Source: Frankia casuarinae
GTDB lineage: Bacteria; Actinomycetota; Actinomycetes; Frankiales; Frankiaceae
Direction of reading: 5' to 3'
DNA: 64,000 bases
Assembly: GCF_000013345.1 (NCBI RefSeq)
Contig: NC_007777.1
Span: 2,356,001 to 2,420,000, forward strand
Shown: in pieces, positions 43,581 to 52,899 of the stretch
Numbering within the stretch: position 1 is the first letter of the stretch
Layout of the letters: every line of letters begins with the position of its first letter
The notes under the pieces: model-generated
The model's input: the letters and a program-made list of their open reading frames with translations, nothing else
Databases searched by the model: none
What the model was told of the DNA's origin: nothing
Made by a program: the position numbers and the translations under genes

Positions 43581-44405
43581 TTAGCCCGCGGGCACGGGCT
43601 CGTCGCCGGGACAGAGCCGAGATCCCTCGACGGCCAGGGCGATGCCGGTCCACAGCTGGTTGCGGGCACGCAGCGCGTCCATCGTGGTTCGGGTGCATTC
43701 CGCCCACAAACGGTCGTCTTGGCCGCAGAGGTCGACCAGCATCTGCATCGCCATAGGGGTATGCTCCTCGCCGTCCACCTGGATGTGGCGGACGAGGTAG
43801 TCCCGGAAGGTGCGCAGCCGTGGCTCATCGGCGTTGGCGCGGATGACGTGGTCGAACATGTCCGGGATGAGGTCCTCCCGGCCGAAAGCGAACGCGGCGG
43901 CCTGGCTGTGGGCCGGGGCGTTGGTAACGAGATCCCAGGTCCAGCGAACGAAACCGGCGGCCGGAGCGGGGGCCTCGGCGGCGACCAGCGCGGCAGGCAC
44001 CTCGGTCCCGTCCGAGATCAGCTGAAGGAACTCCTTGATCCGCGAGGTGTCGGCACCGGCCTCCTCCATCGCGCCAAGGTAGAGCTCGAAGTGGCTGGTG
44101 AAGCCGCCGAGGAGCTCGTCGCTCTCCTCGACCAGGACGATGTCGTTGATGAGCCGCCGGCCGGCGGCCCGGCCCCGGGGAACCCACGGGATATCCACGC
44201 AGGTGAGCTCTGCCTGGAGCGACTTGAGCAACGACATGAAGTCCCAGACGGCGAACACATGGCTTTCCATGAAGACCTGCACGTCGTCCAGCGTCCGCAT
44301 GCAGCTGTAGATGGGATGGTCGATGATCCCCGACCGCTCTTTGTCGATCTTTCGACGAATCTCCTCGATCCTAGGGTCGATGAGATCCCAGTTATAGCGC
44401 GACAT
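43581..44405 (-). CDS. DUF3050 protein (heme-oxygenase-like fold)
   Basis: This 274-aa all-helical protein matches DUF3050: [58 protein letters not shown], and [16 protein letters not shown] near the end. Conserved His and Glu residues in FMESH, EESDE, HFELY and EEHTP are placed like the metal ligands of heme-oxygenase-like diiron enzymes, several of which act in natural-product pathways. Whether it binds iron is inference. It lies on the same strand as the acyl-ligase operon but about 1.8 kb past its last gene. Confidence 0.8.
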   Translation of the reverse strand: MSRYNWDLIDPRIEEIRRKIDKERSGIIDHPIYSCMRTLDDVQVFMESHVFAVWDFMSLLKSLQAELTCVDIPWVPRGRAAGRRLINDIVLVEESDELLGGFTSHFELYLGAMEEAGADTSRIKEFLQLISDGTEVPAALVAAEAPAPAAGFVRWTWDLVTNAPAHSQAAAFAFGREDLIPDMFDHVIRANADEPRLRTFRDYLVRHIQVDGEEHTPMAMQMLVDLCGQDDRLWAECTRTTMDALRARNQLWTGIALAVEGSRLCPGDEPVPAG

Positions 44406-44556
44406 GCGTCCACCTTATCTCGGTCGGTGCCCGGGCGGATTGAGCCCTCGCGGGCCCGGTCCTTGCCACGAGTCATGAGAGATCGGGCGGTGGAGCTGGA
44501 AATCGCTCTCGCCGACCCGGTGTTCCGTTTTCCGTGATCCCGTCCCCGCGCCGGGC

Positions 44557-44965
44557 GTGATGGTGAAGATTTTCGTCTCCGGGCTAGCCGGCCCACGCGA
44601 GATGCCGCGAGAGATTCTCGCCGCCGATATCTACAGCGTTGTGCCGGCGAACCGGCACGGACTTCCCGTTCGTAACCTGGTCGCTGGCGACCGTGAGGCA
44701 GCCGACCTGCGGCAGGAAATCTACGGCATCAGTGGCCCGCTCGTGGTCAACACGGCAATCAGACCTCTCCTGGCGTCGGAGGAGCGCATGGTCGCGCGCC
44801 TTGGCGGAGCTCCGTCAGCGCTATTTCGGGATTCGGTACGAGGAACCGAAGCGCAGACCTGTCGCACCTGACGAGCTACCGGAACAGTTTCCCTTGCAAC
44901 TTCGCGAACTCATTGAGGTTGTTCCCGGAGATGGGGCTGTCCGCGAACAATGGCGAATGCTCTAA
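44557..44965 (+). pseudogene. Possible frameshifted gene of unknown function
   Basis: One frame reads a protein-like N-terminal part (MVKIFVSGLAGPREMPREIL ... EIYGISGPLVVNTAIRPLLA). Near 44770-44800 the good composition shifts to another frame (WSRALAELRQRYFGIRYEEP ... LPLQLRELIEVVPGDGAVRE), ending in TAA after WRML. Neither half matches a family I recognise. A single frameshift in a roughly 130-aa gene is the simplest reading. Confidence 0.35.
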
Positions 44966-45559
44966 CATCAGCACTCGACGGACTTTCAGGACCGCCGCCC
45001 GGCGCAACTCTAGCACGCGAGGCGACGATGTCCAGCGGCGAATCGAACAGGCGTGGCCGACAGAAGCTCGTGAAACTGCCACTATTTTTTTCGGAACTCG
45101 AACGCGTGCACCCGCTGACCTGCGGGTTCTTTACCGGACCTGAACCGGGGCGTCGGGTGCGATCAGGCCGGCGCCCGGCGCGGACGCGACGGCTGGCCAG
45201 GTCACGGCGCTGCTGGAGGCCTGGGGTGCTGTCGCCCTGGCGACATGGAGAGAGCGGCGCCCTGCCGCGCGGATGGTCTCGGGGGCGGGCAGCCACGACC
45301 GGTGGCGATCATCCGGGAGGCAGGCAGGACCCCACAGTGCATGCGGCCCGGCGTCCTCGGCGGGCAGGTCGTGCGGGGCCGGGGCGGCACGGAGGCGGGC
45401 TGCGGAGCGGCGGGGACCCTGGACATGTAATGTCCAGGGTGTACACACGGGCGCTGGCCGGTCACGCGACAGAGTCCGCGCAGCGTTGAGCGCGCTCGGA
45501 CTGATTCGCCTGTGCGCCTGCCTGACGCCCCCGCTCACCGGACCGGCTCGTGCCGCCCC
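44966..45559. other. Intergenic region, no confident gene
   Basis: About 590 bp without a supported gene. The main object is the perfect palindrome at 45416-45440, 120 bp upstream of the AhpD-like gene. Confidence 0.45.
45416..45440. promoter_or_regulatory. Perfect 11-bp inverted repeat (operator or hairpin)
   Basis: ACCCTGGACAT (45416-45426) and ATGTCCAGGGT (45430-45440) flank a GTA spacer. The AT-containing inner half-sites and short spacer look more like a dimeric repressor's operator than a terminator. No T-tract follows. Confidence 0.55.
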
Positions 45560-46066
45560 ATGGATAGTTCCTGGATGTTTTCGACTAAGGATGTGAATAA
45601 AATCAAGGCGCGAATGGACCTCCGTGCGACCGCTGGCGATGGTCTGCGGGCGTTGTCCGCTCTGGAATCCTACATCAATGCGAGCGATATCTCCCGTGGC
45701 GTTCTGGACCTGGTCCGGCTGCGGGTGAGCCAGATCAACGGATGCGCCTTCTGTGTCGACCTGCACGCCTACGACCTGAAGCAAGCGGGTGAGAGCGACG
45801 AGCGGATCTGGGCGCTCGCTGCCTGGCGGGACGCCCCGTACTATTCCGAGGCGGAGCGGGCGGCACTGGCGTTGGCGGAGACGGCGACCCGACTGCACGA
45901 CAACCCGAACGGTGTCATGGAGCCGGTGTGGGACCTTGCCGCCATGTATTATCCCGAGGGCCAGCTCGCGGTCCTGGTACTGGCGATCGCTTCCATCAAC
46001 GCGTGGAACCGGATCAACGTGGCCAACCGGCAGGTGGCCGGCGCGGCCCGGCACGCAGGCCCCTGA
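45560..46066 (+). CDS. Carboxymuconolactone decarboxylase/AhpD-like protein
   Basis: This protein of about 168 aa has the CMD/AhpD core: LVRLRVSQINGCAFCVDLHAYDLKQ contains the CxxC pair and the following His of the peroxidase-associated active site, then DERIWALAAWRDAPYYSEAE and AERAALALAETATRL. Such proteins reduce peroxides or act as disulfide carriers. The start is unclear: ATG 45560, 45575 and 45591 are in frame, and none has a strong ribosome site. The palindrome at 45416-45440 may regulate it. Confidence 0.85.
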   Translation: MDSSWMFSTKDVNKIKARMDLRATAGDGLRALSALESYINASDISRGVLDLVRLRVSQINGCAFCVDLHAYDLKQAGESDERIWALAAWRDAPYYSEAERAALALAETATRLHDNPNGVMEPVWDLAAMYYPEGQLAVLVLAIASINAWNRINVANRQVAGAARHAGP

Positions 46067-46254
46067 CCTCCCAGCGACCGACAGCCTCCCCGAGGCGGAC
46101 GTCGGCATGCTCGACGGTGATCGGTGGCGTTCGCCGGCGCGGCTGGCCGGCGTCCGCGCATGGTCGTGCACAGGCCGAGGGCAGGCGGCCGGCGTGGCCG
46201 TCAGGCGACCACTGAGCGACTGAGCGCTGCCCGCCGCCACCGGGAGACCTGGCT

Positions 46255-46515
46255 TCATACGAACAGCTCCGAGGCCCGGAAGAAACGGTCGATCCGCTTG
46301 ATCATTCCGACCCCCAGCCCCTGTGTCACCAAGGCCTCGACGAGCCGCTCGATTTCGCCGGGCTCGTCGGTCAGGGTTCTCGCTAGCAGGAGCACCTCGC
46401 CCGCCTCCGCGGTTTGGTACTGCTCCCGCACGCCGTTCACGGATGCGATCCGTTCGCACAGATCCGCGAGCGGGACAGCGCCAGCACGCCCGATGATGAT
46501 ATAGTTGGCGGTCAC
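46255..46515 (-). CDS. Small Lrp/AsnC-like alpha-beta domain protein
   Basis: This 86-aa protein has the alternating pattern of a ferredoxin-like alpha/beta domain: TANYIIIGRAG strand, DLCERIASVNGVREQYQTAE, EVLLLARTLTDEPGEIERLV, VGMIKRIDRFF. That resembles the stand-alone AsnC/RAM effector domain. It has no DNA-binding part. GTG 46515 is preceded by AAAGGAG. As the last gene of the operon it might bind a small product or intermediate, but this is a guess. Confidence 0.55.
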   Translation of the reverse strand: MTANYIIIGRAGAVPLADLCERIASVNGVREQYQTAEAGEVLLLARTLTDEPGEIERLVEALVTQGLGVGMIKRIDRFFRASELFV

Positions 46516-46678
46516 CCCTAACTCCTTTCGGACGGTATGCACCCGTCCAGCTCTCGCAATCTCTCCCGATCGGTCCAAGCCGGCGGCCCGAGTGCCCCGC
46601 GCTGCCGGTGCGAGGTGGCGGCCGCGCCGGGCCGGCGTCGCTCAGGAGACGCCCGTCCGCCCACCCCGCACCGGGCCA

Positions 46679-47941
46679 CTACGCCAGCAGCACGGGGACG
46701 GAGGAGTAACTGTGCGGATTGAGATGCCGACCAAGCTGTGGTTCGCCGCTCAGCCTGAGCTGCGGGTACCTGGTGAACAGACCACCGACGACGGCCCGGA
46801 GCTGGATCCTGGCCAGGGCCGCGCCCAGGCAATAGTGAGGCCCGGAGCCGAACGCCAACGACGACCCCGCGGCGCGGGTTGGGTCTATCTGGTTCGGCTC
46901 CGGAAACATCGCGGGATCGCGCAGCGCGGCGCCGAGCAGAAGAACGACGTGGGCGCCCGCCGGAACCTCGTGACCCGCGACGACAGTGCCCGACTCGAGC
47001 GCTCTGCGCCCGACGATGTGGATCGGTGCCGCGAGCCGGATCACCTCCTCCACGAATGGCGTGGAGTCGGGCCCCCTGAGATCGCCGAAATCGGTGCCTC
47101 TGGGGTCCCGCAATATTTCCACCACGGCGTTAGCGATCAGGCCGATCGTAGTCTCGACCCCGGCGACCACGACCGCGACCAGGGTGGCCAGCACATCGCT
47201 CGTGTCCAGCCCGCCCGCGTCGGCTGAGGCGAGCAGCCGATGGACTAGACCGTGTTCCCATCGCGCACCCAGCCGCGCCGCAAGCTCCGACCGCTGTTCG
47301 ATGATCCTCTTGAAGAACGCTACGAGCGTGCGGCTGGCCTCGGCCGCGTGCTTAGCGTCGTCGGCCGAGTGCCACATCAGGGGGCTGCCCAGCACGACGA
47401 GTCGCGGCATCAGGCCCGGCAGGAAATCCAGCTCTCCAGGGCCGACTCCGAGGAAGGTGCTCAGCGTGTACAGCTGGAGCGGCCAGGCGACGTCATGGCA
47501 CACATCAATCGCCTCGCCGGCTTTGGCGGCGCCGGCCAACGCGCCGAGGACCTCGTCGGTGGCCGTCTCCAGACCCTCCTCAAGCAGCCGCAGCGCCCGG
47601 GGCACGAGCAGGCTCTGCGCGACCGTCTTGACGGCGCGATGATCTGCGCCGTTCAGGAAGAGAAGCGAGTCGAAGAAGGGCGACCATGCCTCGTCGGCCC
47701 AGCCCGGACGATGACGGGCCCGCAGCGCGGCATCCTCCACCGCCAGGCGAGGGTCCCGCAGAGATTCCGAACAGCGGGCGTGGCTCACCAGGTACACAGT
47801 GCCCAGGGGAGATCGGAACGATTCGCCCTGCTGATGGAGCTCCGCGTAGAGGGGGAACGGATCCGGCCGGGGAAGGGTGGCAAGTAGCGTGGTCAGCAAC
47901 TGGTTCGGGCCCTTGGACGCTCGCGGTGCGGTGTTCCTCAC
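46679..47941 (-). CDS. Cytochrome P450
   Basis: This 420-aa soluble bacterial P450 has an I-helix VVVAGVETT (near residues 250-258; the acid-Thr pair is Glu-Thr), a K-helix EEVIRL (ExxR, near 297) and the heme loop FGSGPHYCLGAALAR with Cys near 369. It would hydroxylate or oxidatively modify the pathway product with reductant from ferredoxin. No ferredoxin gene is adjacent. GTG 47941 overlaps the stop of the FAD-monooxygenase gene (GTGA), placing it in the same operon. Confidence 0.92.
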   Translation of the reverse strand: MRNTAPRASKGPNQLLTTLLATLPRPDPFPLYAELHQQGESFRSPLGTVYLVSHARCSESLRDPRLAVEDAALRARHRPGWADEAWSPFFDSLLFLNGADHRAVKTVAQSLLVPRALRLLEEGLETATDEVLGALAGAAKAGEAIDVCHDVAWPLQLYTLSTFLGVGPGELDFLPGLMPRLVVLGSPLMWHSADDAKHAAEASRTLVAFFKRIIEQRSELAARLGARWEHGLVHRLLASADAGGLDTSDVLATLVAVVVAGVETTIGLIANAVVEILRDPRGTDFGDLRGPDSTPFVEEVIRLAAPIHIVGRRALESGTVVAGHEVPAGAHVVLLLGAALRDPAMFPEPNQIDPTRAAGSSLAFGSGPHYCLGAALARIQLRAVVGGLFTRYPQLRLSGEPQLGRHLNPHSYSSVPVLLA

Positions 47942-49377
47942 CAGGGCCCTCGCTCCAGGTCGGCCGCGGCAATGGCACCCACTCGTCCGGCGAGCCGTTG
48001 TCCCTCGGCCCAGTCGAGGTCGTCGGAATGAACCCGGAGGTCCACGTATCGGGTACCGCACAGGACGTCCCGCTCCGTCACGGCCTCCAGGACCGCGACA
48101 AGCTCCACCCGGCTGCTGGCGTCGAGCTTTCCCGGCCGGATCGACAAGGGCAGGCCGCCTCCCGGCGGGGGGGCCGGAACCGAGGAGTTGGCGGGCAACG
48201 GCGACCAGGGGTGCGCGTCCCGGCGAACTGTCGGCGTCCGGCGCGCGGCCGCAGCGGAGATGAGCTCGTACCACGCCCCGTCCTGGGCCTTCAGCCGAGA
48301 CGCCGTGCCCTGTCCGGTACGGGTGGCAAGTGACCAGGCGAGTTCGGGGGTCGAGAGCTCGTTCCAGCGGTTCGTGACGGTTGACAACCATTCGGCGCTA
48401 CGGCTCGCTAGTCGCTGCGCCCGCCGGGTCCGCACCTGCCGCACTTCGTCGAACGAGACGATGGCTTCTCTCGGGTCGCGGCATTTCGCGACGTGGTCGC
48501 CGAGAACGATGCCGTCCTCGATCGCCAGGCTGGTGCCGAGCCCGACCGAGAAATGCACCGGGTGGGCCCGGTCCCCGACCTGAACGGACTTCCGTGTCGG
48601 ATCTTCCGGGTAACCGGTCTTCCGGAATCGTTGCACTGTAGGCGAGGCATCGTCGAGCGCGTGGCCGGCGAGCACGTCGGCGAACAGACGCTCGCAGACG
48701 GTCCGCACCCACGCGTCAGCCGGGGCGGTCTCGTCGGGTGCGAGGCGCCGCGCCGCCCGCCATGCCGCCGCGGCGCCTTCGACGATGAATGCCGAGTGGC
48801 CTAGGCGATAGGTGTAGGCATGGGCGGTCAGAAGGTGCCCGTCGACCTCCGCGAAGGCGAAGGTGAGGCAGTCGAAGGCGCGGCGCGTACTGAGCCAGAC
48901 GAACAGATCATCCGAGTCGCGGACCAGAGCGCTCGACACGTCCGGCACGCGATCGTGCCGCGCGCCGCGCGCGTCGATCACGAGGTCGGCGTCGTCGAGG
49001 TCCGCTGGCGCCGCCGGCCGGCCACAGGTGATCTCGCAACCAAGCGACTCCGCCTCCGCCCGAAGCTCGCTGATCAGGACGGACCGCGCGATCGCCCATC
49101 CAGGATGGCCCGACAGCGTAACGGAACCCTGACCCCTACCGAAGACGGAGATGCCGTTCCAGCGCACGAATCTGCGGAACACGCGGCTCGCCCAGGCGAA
49201 TCCGCCGGCCGAGTGGCCGGCGACGACGAATGGATTGAGAAGGATGCCGAAGCCCTCATCGTGGAGACTCTTCCTCCGCTCGACGACGGTGACGGCGGCG
49301 GAACGGGCCGACCGTCGCCTGATGGCGACCGCCGCGGCGAGCCCGGCCGGGCCAGCGCCCAGCACGATGCATTTCAT
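47938..49377 (-). CDS. FAD-dependent monooxygenase-like oxidoreductase
   Basis: This 479-aa flavoprotein has the N-terminal dinucleotide loop VLGAGPAGLAAAVAIRRR, an ADLVIDARGARHDRVPD motif as in group A flavin monooxygenases, and the flavin-contact motif PVHFSVGLGTSLAIEDGIVLGDH, followed by the EAIVSFDEVRQVRTRR helix. It resembles aromatic or anthraniloyl-CoA-type hydroxylases. I start it at ATG 49377, with GGAGG 8 nt upstream; GTG 49383 is too close to that site. The C-terminal 80 residues look like an extra small domain. Confidence 0.8.
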   Translation of the reverse strand: MKCIVLGAGPAGLAAAVAIRRRSARSAAVTVVERRKSLHDEGFGILLNPFVVAGHSAGGFAWASRVFRRFVRWNGISVFGRGQGSVTLSGHPGWAIARSVLISELRAEAESLGCEITCGRPAAPADLDDADLVIDARGARHDRVPDVSSALVRDSDDLFVWLSTRRAFDCLTFAFAEVDGHLLTAHAYTYRLGHSAFIVEGAAAAWRAARRLAPDETAPADAWVRTVCERLFADVLAGHALDDASPTVQRFRKTGYPEDPTRKSVQVGDRAHPVHFSVGLGTSLAIEDGIVLGDHVAKCRDPREAIVSFDEVRQVRTRRAQRLASRSAEWLSTVTNRWNELSTPELAWSLATRTGQGTASRLKAQDGAWYELISAAAARRTPTVRRDAHPWSPLPANSSVPAPPPGGGLPLSIRPGKLDASSRVELVAVLEAVTERDVLCGTRYVDLRVHSDDLDWAEGQRLAGRVGAIAAADLERGPW

Positions 49378-49392
49378 GACCACGTCCTCCGG

Positions 49393-49806
49393 TCATCCCT
49401 TCGTGATGGCCTGCGTGACCGAGGCGGTAACGCACAGTTCGTCGCCCTGCCGGAGCTCGACGGCGAGGTCGACGATGCGGATGTTCGCTGACTGGATCGC
49501 GGTGCGGGCGCACAGGCGGCCCGGAAATACGGGCCGCAGGAACTTCACCGTGATCTCGGCGGTTGAGAAGGCGGACCGATCGCTGATGCTGTCCAGCGTC
49601 GCCACGGCTCCGAGGTGGTCTACCAGGCAGGCGAGCCAGCCTCCGAAGATGCTCTTGTTGCCGATGAAACGGTCACCAAGGTCGAACTCCGCACGGAAGG
49701 TGCCATCGGAGGCCCGGTCCACCGGAGGGAGGCCGAGGTTACGCGCCAGCGGTGTGTTCCACAGGACCGGCTGGCCGGATTCCGCCGGCTGGCTCAGGTC
49801 GTGCAT
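49393..49806 (-). CDS. Hotdog-fold acyl thioesterase (PaaI-like)
   Basis: This 137-aa single hotdog domain reads FRAEFDLGDRFIGNKSIFGG followed by LVDHLGAVATL on the central helix and TAEITVKFLRPVFPGRLCAR on the strands. Such enzymes release acyl groups from CoA or carrier proteins and could proofread or offload in this pathway. ATG 49806 follows AAAGGTG. It lies 15 bp upstream of the FAD-monooxygenase gene and 118 bp downstream of the exporter. Confidence 0.8.
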   Translation of the reverse strand: MHDLSQPAESGQPVLWNTPLARNLGLPPVDRASDGTFRAEFDLGDRFIGNKSIFGGWLACLVDHLGAVATLDSISDRSAFSTAEITVKFLRPVFPGRLCARTAIQSANIRIVDLAVELRQGDELCVTASVTQAITKG

Positions 49807-49924
49807 CCCGGCCGCACCTTTCCCCTCAGTACGGGTGCACCCGCCGTTTCGTCCGTGGTTCGGCCTGGTCGCTGGCCGGCCCGGAGGGTTGTTCCACCGA
49901 TCGGCGCGGACCGCCTGCCGAGAC

Positions 49925-51445
49925 TCACCGCGCCTGCCGCGGGCCGGCGCCACGGCGCTGGCTGGTGAGGGTGAACAGGGCCGCGACGAGGGCGAAAGCC
50001 GATGCCTCGTAGATCAGGCCATGTTCGATGCCGACTCTGAGCGACCCCAGATCGACCGAGGGGCTCAGGTGGATGGGGAAGAAGAGCCCGAACAGCAGAA
50101 TGCCGATCGCACCGCCGATCTGCTGGCCAGTGGAGAGCGCGCCGCCGACGGAGCCCGCTTCCTGGGGAGGTGCAAGCGCCAATACCAGCCGAAGCACGGT
50201 GGAGACCACGAGCCCCAGGCCCGCTCCGGTGACGATCAGCGCGGGGGCGGCCCCGGCCACCAGCCAGCCGCGGCTGAGGTGCGCCACCAGCAGGCAGGTG
50301 CCCAGCGAGCCCAACGCGCATAGCAGAGCGCCGCTGACGACGACGGTGCGGATGCTGGTGCGCGCCACGAGCCGGCTCGACGCCTTGGCTGTGATCGCGG
50401 CACCGATCCCGTAGGGGGCAAGGCTCAGACCAGCCGCGAGCGGGCTCGCACCGGCGCCTTCCTCGAGGAAGATCGAGAAGTACAGGAAGAAACAGGTGCT
50501 GGCCGCGAAGAACAGAAAATATGCGATCGCGGCCTGGAGGAGCTGCCTTTCCCTGAACGCGCTGACCGGGAAGGTGCAGGGCAGCTGCCGATCGTGGCGA
50601 AGACGCTGGTGCCAGGCATACAACACCGCGGCCGGTGCGGCACATACCAGCAGCAGCAGCGCCCACAGCGGCCACCCGAGCGAGCGTCCCAGGGTCAGCG
50701 GGAGCGCTATCGCGGTCACCAGTGCGGCGATTCCGAGCGCGCCGACGACGTCCAGCTGCCCGTTGAGCGAGGACCGGCCCCCGCTGGCCACTCGTGGGGT
50801 GCCGCTCCACGCCCACAGGCAGAACGGCACGTTGATCAGGAAGACCAGCCGCCAACTGAACGAGCTCGGAGCGCTGTAGACGATCACTCCGGCCACAATC
50901 GGCCCGACGACGGTGGCCAGACTCATAATCATGCTCATCGCCGCGACCAGACCGACCTGTCGATCCGCCACCGCGCCGCGGATGATTCCCAGAATCTGTG
51001 GGAAAAGGACACCCGCGGCTAGGCCCTGGACTACCCGGAAGGCGATGAGGCAGCCGATGTTTGGTGCCGCGGCGCAGGCGATCGAGGTCAGCGCGAAGGC
51101 CGCCAGTCCGATCCGAAAGGTCTCCGGGCGGCCTCGCCGGTCGCCGACGGCGCCGGCGGCTACGAGGACCGACGCGTAGCCGATCTGATAACCGGCGATG
51201 GCGAGCTGCAGGCTCCCGATGCTCGCGTTGAACTGATCCCGCATGACGGGGGAGACGACATTCAGGATCGACGTGTCCGCGAGGACCATGCCCGCGGCTA
51301 GGAGGATTCGCGGGTAGGCCGGCTCAGCCGCGGGGCCCGCGGCGGTTTGGCCAGGCGCGGCGACCGCTCCCGACCCGGCGCCAGACATGGCCGGGCGAGT
51401 GCGCGCCACGTCAGCGGACACCGTTCTCGAACTTTCGTAGCGCAC
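49925..51445 (-). CDS. MFS exporter, DHA2 family
   Basis: This 506-aa transporter with about 14 membrane helices has DTSILNVVSPVMRDQF in helix 1, GAVGDRRGRPETF (motif A), FRVVQGLAAGVLFPQ (motif B) and VVGPIVAGVIVYS (motif C). Embedded in the acyl-ligase operon, it probably exports the product and gives self-resistance. GTG 51445 overlaps the upstream ligase gene by 35 nt; an ATG at 51388 is an alternative without a ribosome site. Confidence 0.88.
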   Translation of the reverse strand: MRYESSRTVSADVARTRPAMSGAGSGAVAAPGQTAAGPAAEPAYPRILLAAGMVLADTSILNVVSPVMRDQFNASIGSLQLAIAGYQIGYASVLVAAGAVGDRRGRPETFRIGLAAFALTSIACAAAPNIGCLIAFRVVQGLAAGVLFPQILGIIRGAVADRQVGLVAAMSMIMSLATVVGPIVAGVIVYSAPSSFSWRLVFLINVPFCLWAWSGTPRVASGGRSSLNGQLDVVGALGIAALVTAIALPLTLGRSLGWPLWALLLLVCAAPAAVLYAWHQRLRHDRQLPCTFPVSAFRERQLLQAAIAYFLFFAASTCFFLYFSIFLEEGAGASPLAAGLSLAPYGIGAAITAKASSRLVARTSIRTVVVSGALLCALGSLGTCLLVAHLSRGWLVAGAAPALIVTGAGLGLVVSTVLRLVLALAPPQEAGSVGGALSTGQQIGGAIGILLFGLFFPIHLSPSVDLGSLRVGIEHGLIYEASAFALVAALFTLTSQRRGAGPRQAR

Positions 51446-52898
51446 GACGTAAGACCTTTCCGGAGGGCCCGACGGGCAACTCGGGGATGAAGATAACCTG
51501 CGTCGGGGTCTTGTAGCTGGCGAGCCGGCCCGCGCACCAGCCGACGATGTCGGCCTCGCTCGTGGAGCCCTGCTCGGTGGGGACGACGTACGCGACCGGT
51601 GTCTGGCCCCAAATGGTCGACGGTGCCGCGACGACCGCGGCGTCCCGCACTCCTGGCGCCGTGCGAACGACTGCTTCTACTTCGGCGGGGTAGACGTTCT
51701 GACCGCCACGAATGATCAGATCAGTGCGCCGGTCGAGGATCCAGTAGACGCCCTCGTCATCCTGGACCCCGACGTCGTGCGTGCGGAGCCAGCCGTCGAC
51801 GATCGACTGGGTGGTGGCTCCTGGGTCATGCCAGTACTGCGTCATCAGACCGTCTCCGCGCAGGGCGATCTCGCCCGCGTGGCCTGGCGGCGCCGGTCGT
51901 CCCTCGTCATCGAGGACCCGCGCGATCATCCCCTTCAGCGGAAAGCCAAGATATGTGGCGCCGGGGAACGGCCCGATGAGGCTCGGTGGGAGCGTGCCCA
52001 CGATTGCTGGTCCGCCGCCTTCGGTTATGCCGTAGACACTGAACAGATCGACCCCCAGCCGGTCGCGCGCCTCCTCGGCAAGCTTCGAGGGCATAGGAGC
52101 GGCGCCATGGGCCAGCAGCACGAGCGACTCGGTCTCCGACCGGTCCAGCTGCGACACCTTCATGAGAAGCGTGATCATCGATGGGACGAGAAAGCTGTGG
52201 CTGATCTGGTTCCTCTTGACGGCGCGAAGCCATGAACGAGGGTTGAAGCTCCGCATGATATGGACGGGGCGTCCGTTGCTGAGGTAGTCGAGCGCTATGA
52301 CGGAGCTGCCGTGGTAAAGCGGGCAGGCGCTGAGGAAACGTGCGTCCGGGTACCTCTCGAGAACATCGCCCTGCCATCCGACCGAGTTCGCCCGCAGGGA
52401 ACGCTCAGGGACCTGCACGCCCTTCGGCCGCCCGGTCGTCGCCGAGGTGAAAAAGATGACGGCGGGATCCTCCAGCCGCAGCAGGGCCGGGGCAGTCGGC
52501 CGGGCGTCGGGGACGTCATCGACGTCCCGGGCGCGAACCCAGTCCAGTTTGTCCACCAGAAGCGCCGCGGACTTGTCGGTGGCCGCCTCGTGGAAGACCA
52601 GCGAGGGCGTCACCAGACTGACCTGGTGAACAAGCTCGGGCGTGGTCAGGTTCGGATTCAGGGGAACGAAGGTCCGCCCGTTCATCGCGCATGCGAAGAG
52701 CAGCACGAAGTGTTCCGCGCGGCTGTGGCTGAGGAACGCCACGCGGGCGCCGCGGTCGGTCGAAGCGCAGATGAAGGCGCCGAGCCGGTCCACCTCGATG
52801 CTCAAGTCGCGCCAGGTGAGCTCCCTGGTGGCATCGGCCAGCGCCAGGGCGTCTGGAATCTCCTTGGCGTAGCGCCTCAGGGTGCGGGTAAGCCACAT
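51411..52898 (-). CDS. AMP-forming acyl/aryl acid ligase (ANL superfamily)
   Basis: This 495-aa adenylate-forming enzyme has the P-loop FTSATTGRPKG, YGITEGGGPA (A5), WLRTHDVGVQ (A7), DRRTDLIIRGGQNVYPAEVE (hinge/A8) and the catalytic Lys in LPVGPSGKVLRR. It would activate a carboxylic acid and probably load it onto one of the two neighbouring carrier proteins; CoA is the alternative acceptor. It starts 1 bp after the second carrier-protein gene ends. The substrate is not predictable by eye. Confidence 0.88.
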   Translation of the reverse strand: MWLTRTLRRYAKEIPDALALADATRELTWRDLSIEVDRLGAFICASTDRGARVAFLSHSRAEHFVLLFACAMNGRTFVPLNPNLTTPELVHQVSLVTPSLVFHEAATDKSAALLVDKLDWVRARDVDDVPDARPTAPALLRLEDPAVIFFTSATTGRPKGVQVPERSLRANSVGWQGDVLERYPDARFLSACPLYHGSSVIALDYLSNGRPVHIMRSFNPRSWLRAVKRNQISHSFLVPSMITLLMKVSQLDRSETESLVLLAHGAAPMPSKLAEEARDRLGVDLFSVYGITEGGGPAIVGTLPPSLIGPFPGATYLGFPLKGMIARVLDDEGRPAPPGHAGEIALRGDGLMTQYWHDPGATTQSIVDGWLRTHDVGVQDDEGVYWILDRRTDLIIRGGQNVYPAEVEAVVRTAPGVRDAAVVAAPSTIWGQTPVAYVVPTEQGSTSEADIVGWCAGRLASYKTPTQVIFIPELPVGPSGKVLRRALRKFENGVR

Positions 52899-52899
52899 G

